Below are positions 47,946 through 57,369 of a stretch of 64,000 nucleotides of DNA, piece after piece. Where the stretch lies: the NCBI GenBank assembly GCA_035524275.1, contig DATKPC010000086.1, positions 1 through 64,000 of the forward strand, read 5' to 3'. The translations under genes were made by a program, and so were the position numbers. The notes under the pieces were generated by a model. It searched no databases. It worked only from the letters and a program-made list of their open reading frames with translations, and was not told the origin of the DNA. This DNA is from DATKPC01 sp035524275. Lineage in GTDB: Bacteria; Pseudomonadota; Gammaproteobacteria; Burkholderiales; Burkholderiaceae_F. How positions within the stretch are numbered: the first letter of the stretch is position 1; every line of letters begins with the position of its first letter.

Positions 47946-48428
47946 ATGGACATCCGAAAGCTCCAGCGCACGATCGTCGACGCGCTGGAAGACGTCAAGG
48001 CGCAGGACATCCGGATCTACGACACGATCGGCCTGTCGGACCTCTTCGACCGCGTCGTGCTCGCCAGCGGCTCCTCGAACCGGCAGACCCGCGCGCTCGC
48101 CTCCAACGTCGCCGAGAAGGTCAAGGCCGCCGGCGGCCAGATCATCAGCGTCGAGGGCACCGATAGCGGCGAATGGGTTCTCGTCGATACCGGCGACGTC
48201 GTCGTCCACATCATGCTGCCGCCGGTGCGCGCGCACTTCGCGCTCGAGGAGATCTGGGGCGGCAAGCCGGTGCGGCTGCGCCCCTCCGCGGCCACGAAGG
48301 CGGCGGCCCGGAGCGCCGCCGCCGACGGCGACACGGCGCCACGCACCTTGCCCGGCCTGGCGAAACCGTCGCGGACGCGATCGACCGCGGCCGCGCGCAC
48401 GGTCCGCGGCTCGGCCCGCTCCGGCTGA
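47946..48428 (+). CDS. rsfS: Ribosomal silencing factor RsfS
   Basis: Binds uL14 and blocks subunit joining in starvation. The first 110 residues are the RsfS domain: IVDALEDVKAQDIRIYDTIGLSDLFDRVVLASGSSNRQTRALASNV and EWVLVDTGDVVVHIMLPPVRAHFALEEIWGG. The 160-residue product has an Ala/Thr/Arg-rich C-terminal tail of about 48 residues absent from short homologues, a common betaproteobacterial variation. It sits between nadD and rlmH as in most bacteria. Confidence 0.95.
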   Translation: MDIRKLQRTIVDALEDVKAQDIRIYDTIGLSDLFDRVVLASGSSNRQTRALASNVAEKVKAAGGQIISVEGTDSGEWVLVDTGDVVVHIMLPPVRAHFALEEIWGGKPVRLRPSAATKAAARSAAADGDTAPRTLPGLAKPSRTRSTAAARTVRGSARSG

Positions 48429-48462
48429 CGCCCGTCGCGTCCCCGGCGCGAAAGGCAGCGCG

Positions 48463-48930
48463 GTGCGCGTCACGATCGCTGCCGTCGGCACGCGGCTGCC
48501 GCCATGGGCGGAGGCGGCGATCGACGAACTGCTGCAGCGCTTCCCGGCCGACTACAGCGTCACGGTCCGCGCCGTGAAGGCGGTCGCGCGCGGGTCCGCG
48601 AGCATCGAGCGCCTGCGCGCGACGGAGGCGGAGCGCCTTCGTGCCGCGTTGCCGACGGGCGCGCCGATGGTCGTGCTTGACGAGCGCGGACGCGAATTCG
48701 CCACGACGGACTTCGCGGCGAACTGCGCGCGCTGGGCCGCCCCGGGCCGGCTGCTGGGATTCGTCATCGGCGGCGCCGACGGCCTCGACGAGGATCTCGT
48801 CCGCGGCGCACGCGCCGTCGTCTCGCTGTCGCGCATGACGCTGCCGCACGCCCTGGCGCGCCTCATGCTGGTCGAGCAGCTCTACCGCGCCTGGTCGATC
48901 GGTGCCGGCCACCCGTACCACCGCGCCTGA
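48463..48930 (+). CDS. rlmH: 23S rRNA (pseudouridine-1915-N3) methyltransferase RlmH
   Basis: A SPOUT-fold methyltransferase modifying pseudouridine 1915 of 23S rRNA. The 155-residue length equals E. coli RlmH. LLGFVIGGADGLDEDLVRGA and LSRMTLPHALARLMLVEQLYRAWSIGAGHPYHR are the SAM-knot motifs. The start is GTG at 48463 (VRVTIAAVGTRLPPW), set by the family N terminus. Always next to rsfS. Confidence 0.95.
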   Translation: MRVTIAAVGTRLPPWAEAAIDELLQRFPADYSVTVRAVKAVARGSASIERLRATEAERLRAALPTGAPMVVLDERGREFATTDFAANCARWAAPGRLLGFVIGGADGLDEDLVRGARAVVSLSRMTLPHALARLMLVEQLYRAWSIGAGHPYHRA

Positions 48931-48943
48931 CGGATCGCCGCCG

Positions 48944-49570
48944 ATGATCCACGCGCGCCAGGGCGCGGCCGACTTCTACCTCGCATCGGCGAGCCCGCGC
49001 CGGCGCGAACTGCTGCTGCAGATCGGCGCGCGCTTCGACGTCCTCGACGTCGGCGCCGGCAGCGACGAGTCGCAGCACCTCGGCGAACCCGCCGCAACCT
49101 ATGTCGAGCGCGTCGCCGCGGAGAAGGCGCGCCGCGGGCTGGCGCTCGCGCGGGCCCGCGACCTGCCCGGGCTGCCGGTGCTCGCCGCCGACACCGTCGT
49201 GATCGTCGAGGGCGACGTGCTCGGCAAGCCGCGCGACGCCGACGAGGCGGCCGCGTTCCTCGCCCGCCTCTCCGGGCGGGCCCACGAGGTGAGGACGGCC
49301 GTCGTGCTGGCCCTGCACGCCGGCGGCGCGTTCGAGCGGTTCCTGGCGGAAACCTCCATCTCCGCGGTCCACTTCCGCGCGCTGTCGGCCGACGAGATCC
49401 GGCGCTACGCGGCCAGCGCGGAACCCTACGACAAGGCCGGAGGCTATGCGATCCAGGGACGCGCCGCCGCCTTCGCGGCGCGCATCGAAGGCAGCTACTC
49501 GGGCATCATGGGGTTGCCGCTCGAGACGGCCGCGCGGCTCCTGGCGGCCGCCGGGATCGGGTTGGACTGA
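48944..49570 (+). CDS. maf: Maf-family nucleotide pyrophosphatase
   Basis: A house-cleaning nucleoside triphosphate pyrophosphatase of 208 residues. Signatures are FYLASASPRRRELLLQIG, the catalytic VLAADTVVIVEGDVLGKP and AYDKAGGYAIQGRAAAF. The ATG at 48944 is preferred because the conserved SASPRR follows at the normal distance. It begins 13 bases after rlmH, and rng starts 14 bases after its stop. Confidence 0.93.
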   Translation: MIHARQGAADFYLASASPRRRELLLQIGARFDVLDVGAGSDESQHLGEPAATYVERVAAEKARRGLALARARDLPGLPVLAADTVVIVEGDVLGKPRDADEAAAFLARLSGRAHEVRTAVVLALHAGGAFERFLAETSISAVHFRALSADEIRRYAASAEPYDKAGGYAIQGRAAAFAARIEGSYSGIMGLPLETAARLLAAAGIGLD

Positions 49571-49584
49571 ACAGCGGCGGGACC

Positions 49585-51042
49585 ATGGAAGACATCCTCA
49601 TCAACATCACGCCGCAGGAGACGCGCGTCGCCGTGCTGCTCGCGGGCGTCGTGCAGGAACTGCACATCGAGCGCAGCGCCACGCGCGGGCTCGTCGGCAA
49701 CATCTACCTCGCCCGCGTCGCGCGGGTCCTGCCGGGGATGCAGTCGGCGTTCATCGACATCGGGCTGGAACGCGCCGGATTCCTGCACGTCGCCGACATC
49801 TGGGAGTCGCGGCAGCACGGCGCCGAGAAGCCGCCGCCGATCGAGCGCCTGCTGCACGAGGGCGACTCGGTGCTCGTCCAGGTCATCAAGGACCCGATCG
49901 GCACGAAGGGCGCACGACTATCGACGCAGGTCAGCCTCGCCGGCCGGATGCTCGTCCACCTGCCGCAGGATCCGCACATCGGCGTGTCGCAACGGATCGA
50001 GGACGAGGCGGAACGCGCCCACCTGCGCGAGACGATCGCACGCCTGCTCGCGCCGGGCATGGGCGGCGGCTACATCGTGCGCACCAGCGCCGAGGACGCG
50101 ACCGAGGACGACCTGCGCAGCGACGTCGAGTACCTGCACAAGCGCTGGGCCCAGATCCTGGCGGCGAGCCGCCAGGTGCCGGCGCCGGCGCTGCTGTACC
50201 AGGAACTGTCGCTCGGGCAGCGCGTGCTGCGCGACGTCGTGACCGACCAGACCGACGCGATCCAGGTCGACTCGCGCGAGAACTTCGTGATGCTGCAGGC
50301 GTTCGCGAACCAGTACGTGCCGCAGGTTGTCGCGCGGCTGCAGCACTACGGCGGCGAACGCCCATTGTTCGACCTCTACCAGATCGACGAGGAGATCGAG
50401 CGCGCGCTGGCACGCCGCGTCGACCTGAAAAGCGGCGGCTACCTCATCATCGACCAGACCGAGGCGATGACGACGATCGACGTCAACACGGGCGGGTTCG
50501 TCGGCAACCGCAATTTCGACGACACGGTCTTCAAGACGAACCTGGAAGCGGCGCAGGCGATCGCGCGCCAGTTGCGGCTGCGCAACCTCGGCGGAATCAT
50601 CGTCGTGGACTTCATCGACATGGCGTCGGCCGCGCATCGCGACGCCGTGCTGGGCGAGTTGCGCAAGGCGCTGGCCCGCGATCGCACGCGCGTGACGATC
50701 AGCGGCTTCACGCAGCTCGGCCTGGTCGAGGTGACGCGCAAGCGCACGCGCGAATCGCTCGCCCACATCCTGTGCGAACCGTGCGCCGTCTGCGGCGGCC
50801 GCGGGACGATCAAGACCGCGCGCACCGTCTGCTACGCGATCCTGCGCGAAATCCTGCGCGAGGCGCGCCAGTTCGGCAACGCGAAGGAGTTCCGGCTGCT
50901 CGCCTCGCAGTCGGTGATCGACATGTTCCTGGAAGAGGAGTCGCAGGCGCTCGCGATGCTGTCGGACTTCATCGGCAAGCCGGTCTCGATGCAGGTCGAA
51001 TCCGTCTACACGCAGGAGCAGTACGACATCGTCCTCACCTGA
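49585..51042 (+). CDS. rng: Ribonuclease G
   Basis: An endoribonuclease for 16S rRNA 5' maturation and some mRNAs. The 485-residue protein starts MEDILINITPQETRVAVLL and has an S1 domain (GNIYLARVARVLPGMQSAFIDIG). The catalytic site lies in MTTIDVNTGGFVG and the zinc-link in CEPCAVCGGRGT. It lacks the long C-terminal scaffold of RNase E, so RNase G is the right call. GGACC lies upstream of the ATG. Confidence 0.96.
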   Translation: MEDILINITPQETRVAVLLAGVVQELHIERSATRGLVGNIYLARVARVLPGMQSAFIDIGLERAGFLHVADIWESRQHGAEKPPPIERLLHEGDSVLVQVIKDPIGTKGARLSTQVSLAGRMLVHLPQDPHIGVSQRIEDEAERAHLRETIARLLAPGMGGGYIVRTSAEDATEDDLRSDVEYLHKRWAQILAASRQVPAPALLYQELSLGQRVLRDVVTDQTDAIQVDSRENFVMLQAFANQYVPQVVARLQHYGGERPLFDLYQIDEEIERALARRVDLKSGGYLIIDQTEAMTTIDVNTGGFVGNRNFDDTVFKTNLEAAQAIARQLRLRNLGGIIVVDFIDMASAAHRDAVLGELRKALARDRTRVTISGFTQLGLVEVTRKRTRESLAHILCEPCAVCGGRGTIKTARTVCYAILREILREARQFGNAKEFRLLASQSVIDMFLEEESQALAMLSDFIGKPVSMQVESVYTQEQYDIVLT

Positions 51043-51060
51043 GGGAACACGGGAAACGGA

Positions 51061-52053
51061 ATGCTCGAGGCCGCGCGCATCGTGGTGCGCCTGCCGAACC
51101 ACCTCGGCGACGCCTGCATGGCGCTGCCGGCCCTGCGCCTGCTGCAACGCGCCGGCCGCCGGCCGGTGCTCGCCGGCAAGCCGTGGGCCGGCGAGCTGTT
51201 CGCCGGCTGCGGCTGGGAGGTGCTGCCGCTGCCGGCGCAGCGGCTGCCTCGCCTCGCGCTGCTGCGACAACGCGGCGGCGGCGGCGACGGCCTGCTGCTC
51301 ACGAACTCGTTCTCCACGGCGCTCGAATTCCGTCTCGCGGGCCTGCGCAGCACCGGCTATGCGACCGACGGCCGGCGCGTGCTGCTGCGCCACGCGTTGG
51401 ACGTTCCCGCCGGTCCGCCGCCGCACATGGTCGTCTACTACGCGCGCCTCGCCGCCGCCGCGATTCGCGGCGGCGCGCCGGCGGACTTGCCGGACCTGAT
51501 GCCGGCAATCCCCGCGGCGCTGGACCTCCCGCTGGCCGACGCGCCTCGCGAGCGCGCGCGCCACACCCTGCGCGCCGCGGGCGTCGACGGGGCATTCTGC
51601 GTCCTGTGCCCGGTCGCCGTCGGCCTGCACCGCGGCCGCGTCAAGGCCTGGGCCGGCTTCACGGCGCTGTGCGAGACGCTGGCGCGGCGCGGTCACCGCG
51701 TCGTCGGCTGTCCGGGCCCGGGCGAGCACGATGCGGTCGCACGCCTGCTGCCGGGCGCAACGATCCTGCCGACCACCGATGTCGCGACCTTCGCCGCCCT
51801 TCTCGCGGCAAGCCGCCTCGTCGTCGCCAACGACAGCGGACCGGGGCACCTCGCCGCGGCCGTCGGCGTCCCGCTCGTCAGCATCTTCGGCGTGACGCAG
51901 CCCGACGTCACGCAACCCTGGGGACCGAACGTGACCCGCGTCGGGGACAGCGATGGCTGGCCGGACGCGCGCGTCGTCGAACGCGCCGTGCTCTATGCGC
52001 TGGAGTCGGACCGCGGCCAGGCGTCGCCGAACGCGACCGTCAGCAGCGCGTAG
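51061..52053 (+). CDS. Family 9 glycosyltransferase (heptosyltransferase-like)
   Basis: A 330-residue GT9 enzyme. Its start IVVRLPNHLGDACMALPALRLLQ and end LVVANDSGPGHLAAAVGVPLVSIFGVTQPDVTQPWGP match WaaF/RfaF-like LPS heptosyltransferases. The SNDSGxxHLAAA motif is the donor-binding region. It follows rng by 18 bases and probably shares the transcript. Its 3' end overlaps the convergent O-antigen ligase gene by 61 bases. Together with the next genes it indicates LPS core or O-chain synthesis; the precise donor sugar is unknown. Confidence 0.85.
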   Translation: MLEAARIVVRLPNHLGDACMALPALRLLQRAGRRPVLAGKPWAGELFAGCGWEVLPLPAQRLPRLALLRQRGGGGDGLLLTNSFSTALEFRLAGLRSTGYATDGRRVLLRHALDVPAGPPPHMVVYYARLAAAAIRGGAPADLPDLMPAIPAALDLPLADAPRERARHTLRAAGVDGAFCVLCPVAVGLHRGRVKAWAGFTALCETLARRGHRVVGCPGPGEHDAVARLLPGATILPTTDVATFAALLAASRLVVANDSGPGHLAAAVGVPLVSIFGVTQPDVTQPWGPNVTRVGDSDGWPDARVVERAVLYALESDRGQASPNATVSSA

Positions 52054-53258
52054 ATGTGGCTCTCCAGCGTGTCGAGCAGGAACGAGTTGACGAGGCCGCC
52101 GATCGCGATGAGCAGCATCAGGCCGTAGGTCAGGTAGCGCGGCGCCTCCGGCTTGCGACTCGCGTAGCGCCATTGGCTGGCCCAGAGCCAGAACAGCAGC
52201 GCCAAGCCCGGCAGCCCCTGCTGGCTCCAGATCATCAGGTAGTCGTTGTGCGGATTGTGGGTGACCAGCGAATTCGGCGGATCGAGCCGCGGTCCGAGGC
52301 GGGCATATTCGTAGATGAAGCTTCCGGTGCCGCCCCCCAACCAGGGATGCGAGAGGATCAGCGTCCTCGTGTTGCGGATGAACGACAGGCGCTGACCCTC
52401 GACGGTCAGCGGGTCGCCCCGCTCCTCGAAGCCGCGTATGTCGCTCGCGCTCTGGTCCATCCGCTGCCGGAAGCGCGGCGCCGTCTCGTAGACGCCGACG
52501 GCCAGCACCACGGCGGCGATCGCGCCGAACGCGAGGCCGCGCATGCTGAAGAGGTGCACGGCCGCGAGCGGCAGCAGCGCGAGGAAAGCCACCTGGCCGG
52601 TCCGCCCGTCGTTGATGAAGTAGAGATTGAACAGCGCCGCGATGCCGTAGACGACCCAGATCGCCCGCTGCCGCGGCCGCACGCGCCACAGCCATAGCAT
52701 CGTGTAGGCGACGAGCGCCAGCATCAGGCTGAATCCGGCGTGCCCGCAGAAGCCGGAATAGCGCCCGCCGTGGTCGTAGAGCGGCAGCACGCCGAGCCGT
52801 CGCAGGTAGGAAACCGCCAGCGCCAGCGCGAATCCACCGAGGAACGCGACGATCGCCCGCCAGCGCCAGGCCGGCTCCTCGACGATGCTCAATGCCACCG
52901 CGAGCAGCAGCAGCCCGCGGTAATGCCACCAGGCATCGACCGAGGCGCGCCAGGGCGCCGGCGACCACAGCATCGCGACGGCGATCCAGGCGAACAGCGC
53001 CAGCGCGGCGCGCGCGACCGGATGCGTGCGAATCCGCCGCCAGCGCATCGCGAAGTTGCCGGCCTGCAGCCCCGACAGCAGCCACGCGACGGCAAAAAGG
53101 CCGGTGCAGATCGACAGCGTCGCGATCGGCAGCGGCAGCGCCGCGCAGGACGCGACGGCGAGCCAGCGCGCCGCGTTCTCGAGGGCGTTTCGCCGCGCGC
53201 CGCCGGCGGGCGTGTCGCCGTCGCCGGCCGCGGCTCGCAGCGGCGCCTCAACGCCCAT
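51993..53258 (-). CDS. O-antigen ligase family protein (WaaL-like)
   Basis: A 421-residue inner-membrane protein with about ten to twelve helices. The Wzy_C/WaaL pattern is present: TRTLILSHPWLGGGTGSFIYEYAR and NSLVTHNPHNDYLMIWSQQGLPGLALLFWLW, the latter with the critical HNPHN histidines in the large periplasmic loop. Such enzymes join O-antigen to lipid A-core or polymerise repeats. The start (53258) overlaps the msbA end by 11 bases, placing them in one transcript. The C terminus overlaps the convergent GT9 gene by 61 bases. Confidence 0.88.
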   Translation of the reverse strand: MGVEAPLRAAAGDGDTPAGGARRNALENAARWLAVASCAALPLPIATLSICTGLFAVAWLLSGLQAGNFAMRWRRIRTHPVARAALALFAWIAVAMLWSPAPWRASVDAWWHYRGLLLLAVALSIVEEPAWRWRAIVAFLGGFALALAVSYLRRLGVLPLYDHGGRYSGFCGHAGFSLMLALVAYTMLWLWRVRPRQRAIWVVYGIAALFNLYFINDGRTGQVAFLALLPLAAVHLFSMRGLAFGAIAAVVLAVGVYETAPRFRQRMDQSASDIRGFEERGDPLTVEGQRLSFIRNTRTLILSHPWLGGGTGSFIYEYARLGPRLDPPNSLVTHNPHNDYLMIWSQQGLPGLALLFWLWASQWRYASRKPEAPRYLTYGLMLLIAIGGLVNSFLLDTLESHIYALLTVAFGDAWPRSDSSA

Positions 53259-55173
53259 GGACGCGCTCCGCTTCGATCACCGACGCGCCCGCGATCGCGT
53301 CGCCCGGCGTGCCGTCGGCGAACTTGCCGTCGCCTGATTCGCTGTCTCCCGGCTCGCCGTCGCCCGACCGGAACTGCAGGCTGTGGAGGTGGGCGTACTG
53401 GCCGCCGCGCGCCAGCAACTCGTCATGCCGGCCCTGCTCGACGATGCGGCCGCGATCGACGACCAGGATGCGGCTCGCGCCCTCGATCGTCGAGAGCCGG
53501 TGCGCGATGACGAACGTCGTGCGCCCGCGCATCAGCACCGCCAGCGCCGCCTGGACGTGGCGCTCGGACTCGGTGTCGAGCGCCGACGTGGCTTCGTCCA
53601 GGATCAGGATTGGCGCGTCCTTGAGCAGGGCCCGCGCGATGGCAAGGCGCTGCCGCTGGCCGCCGGAAAGCTTGACGCCGTTCTCGCCGACGATCGTGCG
53701 CAGGCCATCGGGCATCTGCTCGATGAACTCCCACGCGTGCGCGGCGCGCGCGGCGGCGATGACGTCCGCCTCGCTGCGGTCGGCCGCCAGGCCGTACGCG
53801 ATGTTCGCCGCGACGCTGTCGTTGAAGAGCACGACGTCCTGGCTCACCAGCGCGATGTTCTCGCGCAGGCTCGCGAGCGCCAGCTGCTGGATGTCGACGC
53901 CGTCGATGAGGATCCGGCCTGCGGACGGGGCGTAGAAGCGCGGCAGCAGCGAGACGAACGTCGTCTTTCCGCTGCCGGACGCGCCGACGAGCGCGACGAT
54001 CTCCCCCGGATGCACCGCGACGTCGACGTCGTCGAGCGACGTGCGCGCCGCACCGGGATAGCGGAACGTCACGTGCTCGAAGCGCACCTCGCCGCGCGCG
54101 CGTCCAAGCCGGCGCTGGCCGCGGTCGTCCTCGCCGGGTTCGTCGAGCAGCGCGAAGACGCTGCCCGCCGCGGTCAGGCCGCGCTGGATCGCGTTGTTGA
54201 CTTCGGTCAGCCGCTTGACCGGCGCCACCAGCATCCCGAGCGCCACCAGGAAGGCGACGAAGCCGCCGACGGTCGACGCCTCGCCGGCGGTCGCGTGCGA
54301 CAGCGCGAGATACATGATCACGGCCACCGCGATCATCACCGCGATCTGCGTGATGGGCACCGTGGCCGAGGCCGGAACGGCCTCCCGCATCTGCGCGCGC
54401 CGGAAGCGGTCGCGGACCTCGCCGAAGCGGCGCGCCTCGTAGAGCTGTCCGCCGAAGATCTTCACGACCTTGTGGGCTCCGGTCGCCTCCTCGAGGATAT
54501 GCGTGATCATGCCCATCGAGCGGTACCCGCTGCGGTTCGCGGCCCGCAGGCGGCGGTTGAACAGGCGCACGACGCCGACGACGACCGGGCCGACGCACAG
54601 CACGATCAGCGTCAGGCGCCAGTCCAGGTAGACGAGGTAGCCGAGGAGGCCGATCACCGTCAGCGAATCGCGCACGACCGCGATCAGCGCCGAGGACGAC
54701 GCCTCGGTGACGTTGTTGACGTCGAAGACGACCTTCGAGATCAACGCGCCGCTCGACTGGTTGTCGTAGAACCGCGCCGGCAGCGACAGCAGTTTCGCGA
54801 ACATCGCGCCGCGGAGGTCGCTCACGACATGGCTCGTGATCCAGGCCATCACGTAGCCGGTCATGTAGATCAGCACCGACCGCAGGACCGAAATGACGAC
54901 GAGTCCGACCGGAATCGCCCAGACGAGCCGCGGGTCGGCGAGCCGCGCGCCGGCCGCCTGAAGTTCCAGGAGCCACTTGAGCAGCGCAGGAAATGCCGGC
55001 TCCGTGGCCGCGGTCAGCGCCATGCCCGCGATCGCGACCGGGAAGGCGCGACGATACGGCCGCACGTAGCGCAACAGGCGGGACAAAACCGGCCACGAGG
55101 CGCTTGTTGCGGGCGCGGACAGCGCCGGAAGGTGCTCGAGCAGGTCGGGGTTCGGGGGAGGCGTGGACGCCAT
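53248..55173 (-). CDS. msbA: Lipid A export permease/ATP-binding protein MsbA
   Basis: A 641-residue ABC half-transporter that flips lipid A-core across the inner membrane. Six helices lie in the first 330 residues, with FYDNQSSGALISKVVFDVNNVTEASSSAL typical of MsbA. The nucleotide domain has Walker A ALVGASGSGKTTFVSLL, signature KLSGGQRQRLAIARALL, Walker B ILILDEATSALD and the switch histidine in VIAHRLSTIE. A low-complexity tail of Gly/Asp/Glu/Ser after LHSLQFR (about 38 residues) is unusual for MsbA. The ATG at 55173 is taken; upstream codons are Arg-rich and non-homologous. Confidence 0.93.
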   Translation of the reverse strand: MASTPPPNPDLLEHLPALSAPATSASWPVLSRLLRYVRPYRRAFPVAIAGMALTAATEPAFPALLKWLLELQAAGARLADPRLVWAIPVGLVVISVLRSVLIYMTGYVMAWITSHVVSDLRGAMFAKLLSLPARFYDNQSSGALISKVVFDVNNVTEASSSALIAVVRDSLTVIGLLGYLVYLDWRLTLIVLCVGPVVVGVVRLFNRRLRAANRSGYRSMGMITHILEEATGAHKVVKIFGGQLYEARRFGEVRDRFRRAQMREAVPASATVPITQIAVMIAVAVIMYLALSHATAGEASTVGGFVAFLVALGMLVAPVKRLTEVNNAIQRGLTAAGSVFALLDEPGEDDRGQRRLGRARGEVRFEHVTFRYPGAARTSLDDVDVAVHPGEIVALVGASGSGKTTFVSLLPRFYAPSAGRILIDGVDIQQLALASLRENIALVSQDVVLFNDSVAANIAYGLAADRSEADVIAAARAAHAWEFIEQMPDGLRTIVGENGVKLSGGQRQRLAIARALLKDAPILILDEATSALDTESERHVQAALAVLMRGRTTFVIAHRLSTIEGASRILVVDRGRIVEQGRHDELLARGGQYAHLHSLQFRSGDGEPGDSESGDGKFADGTPGDAIAGASVIEAERVHGR

Positions 55174-55279
55174 GTATCGGCGGCGGGAGCGTCGCTCGGC
55201 CGGGGGGGTTCGTACCCGGCGCACGATAGCAGAGCGGGCACGCCGCCCCGCAACGCCCGCCGGCCGCGGGACGGCGCGC

Positions 55280-56506
55280 TCAGCGCGCCAGTTGCCGGTA
55301 CAGCTCGTCCTGCCGTTGCGCGACGCGATCCCAGTCGCGCTGCCGCGCCAGCGCGAGCCCGGCTGCAGCCAGGCGCGCGCGCAAGGCGGGATCGACCAGC
55401 AGCCGCCCTACCGCCGCGTCGATGGCATCCGGATCGCCCGGTCGCGGCAACACGAGCGCATCGACGCCGTCGACCAGGTCGGCGACGATTCCGCAATGGT
55501 CCGCGCCGGAGACGACGACGGGCAGCCCGTGGGCCATGGCTTCGAGGACGACCATCCCGAACGTATCCTCGTAGGTCGGATGCACCAGGATGTCGGCCGC
55601 CCGATAGGCGGCATCCGGATCCGCGAGCGTCCCGGCGAAGACGACGCGCCCGGCCGCGCCGAGCGCCTCCGCGCGCCGCGTCCATGCGGCGACGTCCGCG
55701 TCGCCGCCGCCGACGACGAGCAGCTCGACGCCCGGCCGCATCCGGGCCATCGCCGAAAACAGCGCGGCCAGCCCTTTCTTCTCGAAATCGTTGGCGACGA
55801 AAAGCAGCGTCGTTCCGTCCTCGGCGAGCGGCCAGCGCGACCGCGCCTGCCGGCGCTCGTGGCGACGCTGCGCCGGGTCGCCCGACGGCCGCAGGCGCGC
55901 GGCGTCCACGCCCGGGGCGAGCATTTCGACGCGTCCGCGCAGCCGCGGGAAGTTGTCCTCCAGCTCGGCGCGCAACGGCTGCGACACGGCGATCACGAGC
56001 CGATCCGCCGCCGGCCGCAGGCGCGCGGACTCCAGCGCCAGATAGAACCACAGGCGCGGCCCGGTGACGACATTGAGCCAACGATGCAGCCTCTGCAATC
56101 GGGCGCGCCCGGCGAACAGGCCCACCCAGACGGTGCGGACGTGCACCGTCTGGACCTGGCCGTGCCAGGTGTTCTCGTGCGCATGCACCAGGTCGAACCC
56201 GCGCCGCGTCGACCACCAGGTCCAGACGCCGAACCACAGCTGGTTGATCCAGCGCGGCCGCAGGCCATCGAAGGGCACGCGGTGAAGAACCACGGACGCC
56301 GGCAGATCGGTCGACACGCCGGCGCCAAAGCGCTGCGCGAAAACATGGAACTCGTGGCGCGTCGCCAAGTGCGCCACGAGCGCGGTCGCATAGCGCTCGG
56401 CACCGCCGCCGCTCGCATCGAAGCGGCGGATCAGCACGGCGATGCGCAGCCGACGGTGTGCCGGGCCCGCGGCGTGCGAAGGCGCGTTGTCGCGCGGCGC
56501 CGTCAT
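55280..56506 (-). CDS. GT4 glycosyltransferase (WaaG-like)
   Basis: A 408-residue GT-B enzyme beginning LRIAVLIRRFDASGGGAERYATAL. It has LVHAHENTWHGQVQTVHVRTVW and the GT4 donor motif ILVHPTYEDTFGMVVLEAMAHGLPVVVSG with its E-x7-E glutamates. The N-terminal GGAERY and the HAHEN region resemble WaaG-type core glucosyltransferases. It overlaps the polysaccharide deacetylase stop by four bases (ATGA) and so is translationally coupled to it. It lies 106 bases upstream of msbA on the same strand. Confidence 0.88.
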   Translation of the reverse strand: MTAPRDNAPSHAAGPAHRRLRIAVLIRRFDASGGGAERYATALVAHLATRHEFHVFAQRFGAGVSTDLPASVVLHRVPFDGLRPRWINQLWFGVWTWWSTRRGFDLVHAHENTWHGQVQTVHVRTVWVGLFAGRARLQRLHRWLNVVTGPRLWFYLALESARLRPAADRLVIAVSQPLRAELEDNFPRLRGRVEMLAPGVDAARLRPSGDPAQRRHERRQARSRWPLAEDGTTLLFVANDFEKKGLAALFSAMARMRPGVELLVVGGGDADVAAWTRRAEALGAAGRVVFAGTLADPDAAYRAADILVHPTYEDTFGMVVLEAMAHGLPVVVSGADHCGIVADLVDGVDALVLPRPGDPDAIDAAVGRLLVDPALRARLAAAGLALARQRDWDRVAQRQDELYRQLAR

Positions 56507-57234
56507 CCGCGCCGGTCCTCGTAGCCGGTCGCCACCTTGAGCAGGAAGTGCCCGAGGTGGGTCGACTGCGCGACGAGGACGCGCGGCAGCTCGAGACGAT
56601 CCGAGGCGCGCGTCGCGCGCCCGCGTCGAACCGTCGTGGCCGACGCGAAGCCGGCCTCGGCCACGATGGCGCGATGCCGCGCCTCGAAGCGGCCGTACGG
56701 ATAGCAGAAGTGGCGCACCGGCACCGCGAAGAGTGCTTCGAGCGCGTCGCGCGAGCCGGCGATCTCGTCGCGTGCCGCCTCGTCGTCGAGCGTCGTCAGG
56801 TCCAGGTGGCGGCGCCCGTGCGCTCCGATTTCCATGCCGGCGTCGACCCAGCGGCGCCAGTGGTCCGCATTCATGAGCGGCTTGCGGGCGATCCCCTTGC
56901 CGTCGTCCCAGCGATTGAAGTCGCCGATCAGCGACGACACCGCATAGCAGGTCGCGCTGAATCCATGGCGCTGCAGGATCGGAACGGCATGCTCGAGATT
57001 GTTGAGGTAGCCGTCGTCGAACGTGATGCCGACGATGCGTTCGCCGTCGGGGGCATCGAGCTGCGCGACGACGTCGCGCATGGCGACGCCGCGCCACCCG
57101 AGCACGGCCAGCATCCGCATCTGGCGAGCGAACGAACCCGGCGAGACGACCATGCCTCGCGCCGGCGTGCCGCGCGGCGGTGCGGCATCGACCTGGTGAT
57201 ACATCAGGATCGGGATCGGGATCGTCGTGCGCAT
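56503..57234 (-). CDS. Polysaccharide deacetylase family protein
   Basis: A 243-residue NodB-like carbohydrate esterase. PILMYHQVDAAPPRG, the metal-site motif IVGITFDDGYLNNLEHAVPIL (paired aspartates), the HGRRHLDL second metal motif and the late FCYPYGRFEARHRAIVAEAG are present. No signal peptide is seen, so it is likely cytoplasmic and may work on lipid-linked sugars. An imperfect ATCGGGATC repeat encodes the IPIPIL region near the start. The stop overlaps the glycosyltransferase start by four bases, so it probably trims an acetyl group on the same glycan. It is divergent from the GT2 gene. Confidence 0.88.
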   Translation of the reverse strand: MRTTIPIPILMYHQVDAAPPRGTPARGMVVSPGSFARQMRMLAVLGWRGVAMRDVVAQLDAPDGERIVGITFDDGYLNNLEHAVPILQRHGFSATCYAVSSLIGDFNRWDDGKGIARKPLMNADHWRRWVDAGMEIGAHGRRHLDLTTLDDEAARDEIAGSRDALEALFAVPVRHFCYPYGRFEARHRAIVAEAGFASATTVRRGRATRASDRLELPRVLVAQSTHLGHFLLKVATGYEDRRG

Positions 57235-57369
57235 CGGTTCCGGCCCGGCGGCCGGGGCTGCCGCGGCACGCGATAATACGCGGCCTCGCCGCCCGTCACC
57301 GCCGGTCGCAACCTTTCGCAGCCTTTGGCGATGGCGCCGGCGCCATGACCACCACAGACGACCCGGAAC

